64,000 bases of DNA from Paenibacillus caseinilyticus. GTDB taxonomy: Bacteria; Bacillota; Bacilli; Paenibacillales; NBRC-103111. The notes beneath the pieces are model-generated. The model saw nothing but the letters and a program-made list of their open reading frames with translations, searched no databases and was not told the DNA's origin. The stretch covers positions 1 to 64,000 of the forward strand of contig NZ_JAQAGY010000020.1 of NCBI RefSeq assembly GCF_027533645.1, written 5' to 3'. This document shows, piece after piece, positions 59,976-64,000 of the stretch. Made by a program: the position numbers and the translations under genes. Position 1 is the first letter of the stretch; every line of letters starts with the position of its first letter.

Positions 59976-61219
59976 CCCGGAGAAAGCATTCGAAAGGGCC
60001 AGGCCTGCAGGCCGGGCGCCGCTGGCCTCTGGCTGTTCTCGGCACGTTAGCCGTTGCGCTGCTGACGACCGGATGTTGGAACCGCAGAGAATTGAACGAG
60101 CTTGCGATCGCCTCCTCCATGGGCTTCGATGTCGTGAAGGGCGGGGTGACCATCACCGTCCAAGTGATTGATCCCGGTGAGATCTCGAACAAAGCAGGCG
60201 GGGGTTCCGCCGGCCGGGCGCCTGTCACGCTGTACGATGCCCATGAGGATACGGTGTTCCAAGCCATCCGCTCCATCACGACGAAGTCCCCTCGCAAAAT
60301 TTATTTGTCCCATCTGCGGATTGTCGTCATCAGCGAAGAACTGGCCCGCAAGGGCATTCGCAATATCATCGATTTCCTGTCGCGTGACCATGAACTGCGC
60401 CGCGACTTCTATATTCTGATCGCGCGCGGCAAAGCGAGCGATGTGCTCAATACGCTGACGACCATCGAGAAGATACCGGCCAACAAAATGTTCAACTCCG
60501 TGAAAGTAGCAGAGGAGAGTTGGGGACCGGTTCTCGGAACGAACCTGGAGGACCTGATCGGCAAGCTGGTACGTCCCGGCATTGCGCCGCTGGTGCCCGG
60601 CATACGGATCATTGGCAACAAGGAACAAGGGTCCAAAAAATCGAATGTCGAGCGTATCGCATCCCCTGCCAGGCTGAATATTGGCGGACTGGCGATCTTC
60701 CATAAGGATAAGTTACTGGGCTGGCTGAACGAGAAGGAAGGCGTCGGGGCGAATTTTATTCTCAACAAAATGAAAAGCACCGTCGTGGCCGCAAGCTGTC
60801 CCGGCGGTACGGGCAAGCTGGGAGCCGAGGTGATCCGCTCGGAGTCCTCCATGAAGGCGAGCAATCAAGGGGACAACCCCCTAATCGTCATTGAGGTCCG
60901 TTCGGAGGCCAATGTTGCCGACGTCGAATGCTCACTCGATCTGACCAAGAAGGAGACGATCAAGGAACTCGAAACTTCCCTGAACGATGAAATCCGGGGA
61001 ATGATTGATGGAGCGATCCGCGCGGCGCAAAAGAAATTCAAGAGCGATGCGTTCGGATTCGGCGACACGATCCGGCGCAAAAAGCCGGAGCTGTGGGCCC
61101 GGCTGGAAGACCAGTGGAACGAAATCTATCCGACCGTGCCCTACGAGATCCGCGTCGAGACCAAGCTGCGGCGGACGGGAACCATGTCCCAGTCGTTCAT
61201 TGAAGAAATTAAGGAGTAG
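59972..61219 (+). CDS. gerXC: Spore germinant receptor subunit C (Ger(x)C lipoprotein), second operon
   Basis: 415 residues from a TTG at 59972 that overlaps the A gene stop (TTGA). Long basic N-terminus, then the lipobox LLTTGCWNRRELNELAIAS near 30-48. Domain order as in other GerC proteins, ending ELWARLEDQWNEIYPTVPYEIRVETKLRRTG, a typical C-terminal signature. The first domain lacks the poly-Gly insertion of the other operon's C subunit. Confidence 0.93.
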   Translation: MTRRKHSKGPGLQAGRRWPLAVLGTLAVALLTTGCWNRRELNELAIASSMGFDVVKGGVTITVQVIDPGEISNKAGGGSAGRAPVTLYDAHEDTVFQAIRSITTKSPRKIYLSHLRIVVISEELARKGIRNIIDFLSRDHELRRDFYILIARGKASDVLNTLTTIEKIPANKMFNSVKVAEESWGPVLGTNLEDLIGKLVRPGIAPLVPGIRIIGNKEQGSKKSNVERIASPARLNIGGLAIFHKDKLLGWLNEKEGVGANFILNKMKSTVVAASCPGGTGKLGAEVIRSESSMKASNQGDNPLIVIEVRSEANVADVECSLDLTKKETIKELETSLNDEIRGMIDGAIRAAQKKFKSDAFGFGDTIRRKKPELWARLEDQWNEIYPTVPYEIRVETKLRRTGTMSQSFIEEIKE

Positions 61220-61225
61220 ATGCCC

Positions 61226-61456
61226 ATGTGGGTGAAGTCGGCCATTGTTATCTATGCCCTGCTAGCCTTCCTTGGCCACGGGATTTATTTGTGGAAGAGA
61301 CGGATGCGCAGGGAGCTGTTCTTCTCCTTATTCCTTCTCGGAGGCGCGGCCGGACTGCACCTGTTGTGGGCGCTGCATATCGAGATACCGAGTCCGTTCG
61401 ATTGGCTGAATGCCCTGTACCGTCCCGTGTACCGTATGATGTTCCCGGAAGCCTAG
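61226..61456 (+). CDS. Small germinant receptor D-type subunit, 76 residues, second operon
   Basis: The ATG at 61226 has AAGGAG at 9 bases; the ATG at 61220 is too close. Two helices (VKSAIVIYALLAFLGHGIYLW and LFFSLFLLGGAAGLHLLWAL) with a basic loop (KRRMRRE). Same length, topology and position (after the C gene) as the protein at 50145-50375, though with little residue identity. Confidence 0.8.
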   Translation: MWVKSAIVIYALLAFLGHGIYLWKRRMRRELFFSLFLLGGAAGLHLLWALHIEIPSPFDWLNALYRPVYRMMFPEA

Positions 61457-61484
61457 TGTTATGGAGAAGGAGGGCAAGCACGCC

Positions 61485-62582
61485 ATGCAGCAGCCACTCG
61501 AGAAAGGACGAATCGCCGGCAGGCAGTTCGTGATCATCGCCATCCTGTACACCATTGGAGACCCCATCCTTGTCATCCCCTCCATCCTCGCTGAACACGC
61601 TCAGGGCGACGCCTGGCTCTCCGCGCTGCTGGCCTGGGCCGCAGGACTTCTCTTCCTGCTTCTGTTCCGGGCCCTTCAGAAGATTTATCCCGGCCAGGGT
61701 TTCACCGACATGTGCGAATCCGCCTTGGGACGAACCTGGGGCGGATTCGCCGCGGCTGTGGCCCTGCTGCCGTTCTGGACACTGCTCTCCTCCAGCCTGC
61801 TGAGGGAATTCAGCGACTTCATGACCACTCAGATCATGCCTGAGACGCCGATCCAGGCCATCTATGTCATCGTGGTGGCTGTCGCCCTCTACGGGTTATC
61901 CTTAGGGCTGGAACCTCTGGTCCGCAGCAGCGAAATCTTGTTCCCTTGGGTGATCGGTTTGTTAGCCTTGTTGATGATCTTTCTGCTGCCGGAGTTCAAA
62001 ACCGTCAACCTCGAGCCGGTCCTCGCCCATGGCTGGGCCCCCGTAGTGAAAGGAAGCTACGCCATGCTGGCGATTCCCTTCATGGAAGTCGTTACGCTGC
62101 TCATGATCGTGCCGTTCGTCAAAGGCCAGAAGCAAGCGATGCGATCTTACGCCTATGGTGTGGCGGGCGGCGGTGCCGTCGTAGTCCTTATCATCATAGT
62201 GGCTCTCCTTGCCCTAGGCCCAGACATAACGGCACGGAGTACCTACCCGACATTCGTCATGGCCAAGAAGATCCGCATTGGCAACTTCCTGGAGAGAATG
62301 GAGATCATCATCACGATCATGTGGATGATCACGATCTATTTTAAGCTCGCCATCACCATGTACGCCTTGGTCATCGGCACGGCCAAACTGGCGAGGCTCA
62401 AGAGCTATCGGCCGCTCTTGGTTCCCTTCGGGACCCTGCTGGTCATCCTGGCACAGATCATCACACCGAACTCCGTTGAGTATTATGATTTTACCGCTAC
62501 GATCTGGCCGCTATACGCTTTCTCGGTATGTATAGTGTTTCCAGGGGTGTTGCTGGTGGCGGGGAAGGTAAGGGGGAAGTGA
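61485..62582 (+). CDS. gerXB: Spore germinant receptor subunit B (endospore germination permease), second operon
   Basis: 365 residues from ATG 61485 with AAGGAGGG 11 bases upstream. About ten helices; GRIAGRQFVIIAILYTIGDPILVIPSIL at the start and LVRSSEILFPWVIG near 150 are GerB signatures. It is the last gene of the operon, after A, C and D. Confidence 0.93.
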   Translation: MQQPLEKGRIAGRQFVIIAILYTIGDPILVIPSILAEHAQGDAWLSALLAWAAGLLFLLLFRALQKIYPGQGFTDMCESALGRTWGGFAAAVALLPFWTLLSSSLLREFSDFMTTQIMPETPIQAIYVIVVAVALYGLSLGLEPLVRSSEILFPWVIGLLALLMIFLLPEFKTVNLEPVLAHGWAPVVKGSYAMLAIPFMEVVTLLMIVPFVKGQKQAMRSYAYGVAGGGAVVVLIIIVALLALGPDITARSTYPTFVMAKKIRIGNFLERMEIIITIMWMITIYFKLAITMYALVIGTAKLARLKSYRPLLVPFGTLLVILAQIITPNSVEYYDFTATIWPLYAFSVCIVFPGVLLVAGKVRGK

Positions 62583-62646
62583 GGGTTTCTATCCAACACC
62601 TATTATTCATTCTCGGAATCCCTCCAACTTAGTTTTTCACAGCAAA

Positions 62647-62687
62647 AAACCGAAGGAAAGACACATATCTTGTCTTTCCTTCGGTTT
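62647..62687. terminator. Bidirectional terminator
   Basis: AAACCGAAGGAAAGAC and GTCTTTCCTTCGGTTT form a 16-bp perfect stem with a 9-nt loop. It separates the second ger operon (+) and the S-layer-like gene (-). Confidence 0.9.
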
Positions 62688-62758
62688 AATATTGGTTTGG
62701 AGGAGGCAATAGGCAAAAACTCGCCCAACCCCGCTTCCTTCACCTTAACGAATGGACC

Positions 62759-64000
62759 TTATCTAGTAACACCGGTGGAAGCCGAAATGCCGGCTGCAGT
62801 ATTTGCTGATATTTCGAAGCTTTTAACGTTTGATCCAATAGTTACATTTCCAGTAGCAGGATCAATACTTACTGTATTATCCAGCGCTACAGTAAGAGCT
62901 GGATTGACTAGTTTTACGTTATTGATGCTGAAGGTTGTACCGAAGAGATAATTGTATTCACTAATCTCATTATCTTCATATTCGGTACCATAGTTGTCGG
63001 TCAGCGTCAGATCCATGAACTCATATGCCGATTTACCGGCGGTATCCGCAACTTTGACCGATTTTTCACCAGCCACAAGTTTGGTCGTGGTAATAGCATC
63101 ATCTTTAACATTAACGGTGAAGGTACGTGTTAAAGTCTCGCCCTCATTTGTTTTAAAGGATACATTGACTTTAGCTGTACCCTTCTTATTACCGATAATG
63201 TAGGCTTTACCTACATCATCCGCATCAGCGCCATTGTATATTCCCGCTTGTGCAACAGCTGGATTATCCGTGGTTACGGCAGTAATGATCTTAGGTAGGG
63301 CTACTTTATCTCCACCCGCATCGGTCGCCGTTAATTCAATCTCTTTGGACAGCTTGCTGTGAATCTTATCGTGGCCTAAACCAGTATTCAGACCAAGATC
63401 ATCTTTGCTGTCGATAGCGTTGAACAGATCGCCTACAGTCGAAATGTTGTAGGTAAGATCCGCATCATTTTTCACAACTTCGATATCTCGTTTAATCTCA
63501 GCAATATCAGTAACTTTATTCTGATTTGCCACATCAATTTTTTGAATTTTTGCTACAAACGATAATTTATCACCTGGTGCAGCATCCGGTGCGGCAATAA
63601 GTTTCTGTTCATCGTTAAATTCGGATAGCAGCGTGTTGCTGTTGTAATTTTGCGGGGTAGCATCAGCAAGAGTTCTCCCCCCGCCGTCTATCATTGAAAT
63701 TTTACCTGTAATGGTTGGCGTAACCTCAATGTTATAGATATAGCCATTGGAAGCAGTAATATTGCCATTGGCATCCACGCGGACAGGAACAGGGTCCCCA
63801 TTACTTACCAGGTCAACACCGTCATTGTCTTTTGCTTGTATCTTCTCAAACTCTTGTCCATATTGATCATAAACCTCAAATTCGAATTTGCTTTCTGCTC
63901 CAGCGATAATTTTCTTATCCGCATCATCTTTCACCTTGAATGTTTCAGGAACCCGAACATCTTGAACCGTGAACGATTTGGTCGCAACGCTGTTAGCGTT
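62759..64000 (-). CDS. S-layer-like surface protein, C-terminal part (5' end beyond the window)
   Basis: The frame is open through position 64000, so at least 413 residues of a larger protein are present; the start lies right of the window. The composition is typical of S-layer and big Ig-like repeat proteins: many Ala, Asp, Lys, Thr and Val, almost no Cys. Ig-like strand repeats are visible (AKVNVSFKTNEGETLTRTFTVNVKDDAI; YEFMDLTLTDNYGTEYED). S-layer homology (SLH) domains, if any, would be at the unseen N-terminus. GC content is markedly lower than the rest of the window, as is common for very highly expressed surface proteins. Confidence 0.8.
   Translation of the reverse strand, partial: NANSVATKSFTVQDVRVPETFKVKDDADKKIIAGAESKFEFEVYDQYGQEFEKIQAKDNDGVDLVSNGDPVPVRVDANGNITASNGYIYNIEVTPTITGKISMIDGGGRTLADATPQNYNSNTLLSEFNDEQKLIAAPDAAPGDKLSFVAKIQKIDVANQNKVTDIAEIKRDIEVVKNDADLTYNISTVGDLFNAIDSKDDLGLNTGLGHDKIHSKLSKEIELTATDAGGDKVALPKIITAVTTDNPAVAQAGIYNGADADDVGKAYIIGNKKGTAKVNVSFKTNEGETLTRTFTVNVKDDAITTTKLVAGEKSVKVADTAGKSAYEFMDLTLTDNYGTEYEDNEISEYNYLFGTTFSINNVKLVNPALTVALDNTVSIDPATGNVTIGSNVKSFEISANTAAGISASTGVTR

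Noticed and set aside
1..64000. rRNA or tRNA genes
   Set aside because: No rRNA segments and no tRNA-like cloverleaf with TTCRA arms were seen on reading.

Overview
The window comes from a high-GC, endospore-forming, flagellated Firmicute, most probably a Paenibacillus. The evidence is two gerA-type spore germinant receptor operons, a motAB pair, a lipoprotein-dependent nucleoside ABC transporter, a DUF3231 protein, CcdC, an S-layer-like protein and strong Shine-Dalgarno sites (GGAGG). I see no rRNA, tRNA or CRISPR.

Layout. 1-122 is the 5' end of a group IIC intron on the minus strand, inserted directly 3' of a rho-independent terminator. 346-13392 is ordinary chromosome: an HD-GYP phosphodiesterase, a GGDEF-EAL protein, a HAD phosphatase, a membrane transporter, a collagen-like repeat protein, an FAD oxidoreductase, a DUF3231 protein, a secreted protein, a methyltransferase and a nucleotidyltransferase. 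13632-18411 is a nupNOPQ-like nucleoside uptake operon, followed by a universal stress protein and ccdC. 19814-22644 is a small sugar-catabolism module (oxidoreductase, isomerase, divergent AraC regulator). 23301-27646 is a second c-di-GMP pair (GGDEF-EAL plus diguanylate cyclase, overlapping by 4 bases).

28120-45973 is the most unusual region. A minus-strand cluster encodes a secreted vWA protein, a 1129-residue tubulin/FtsZ-like protein, an 810-residue unknown partner, a membrane vWA protein, a beta-rich unknown, a zinc-ribbon P-loop GTPase and a membrane-anchored GAP1-type (GTPase-associated) protein. A divergent arm encodes a 49-residue membrane peptide, a zinc-ribbon membrane protein and an Ala-rich membrane-anchored protein. 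It resembles the FtsZ-like/vWA/GTPase neighbourhoods proposed computationally for membrane remodelling and the GTPase-centred systems proposed for conflict. To my knowledge it has no experimental description, and it is the best candidate here for a poorly described system.

46286-50375 and 58392-62582 are two germinant receptor operons (orders A-B-C-D and A-C-D-B), each with a small two-helix D-type protein. Between them lie a beta-propeller phytase with an N-terminal stalk-like domain, a heparinase II/III-type protein behind a 22-bp palindrome, a Phd-like/HicA-like toxin-antitoxin pair with a 26-bp operator-like palindrome, motAB, a frameshifted DUF2512 gene and a YciI-like protein. The window ends inside an S-layer-like gene (minus strand, cut by the right edge).

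Non-coding signals of note: two diverged copies of a roughly 90-bp intergenic element (22742-22831 and 27910-27998), four 14-bp tandem repeats at the tubulin gene junction (36595-36650), and a 727-bp repeat- and hairpin-rich leader upstream of the tubulin gene. All function calls rest on motif recognition from sequence alone; no database search was run.
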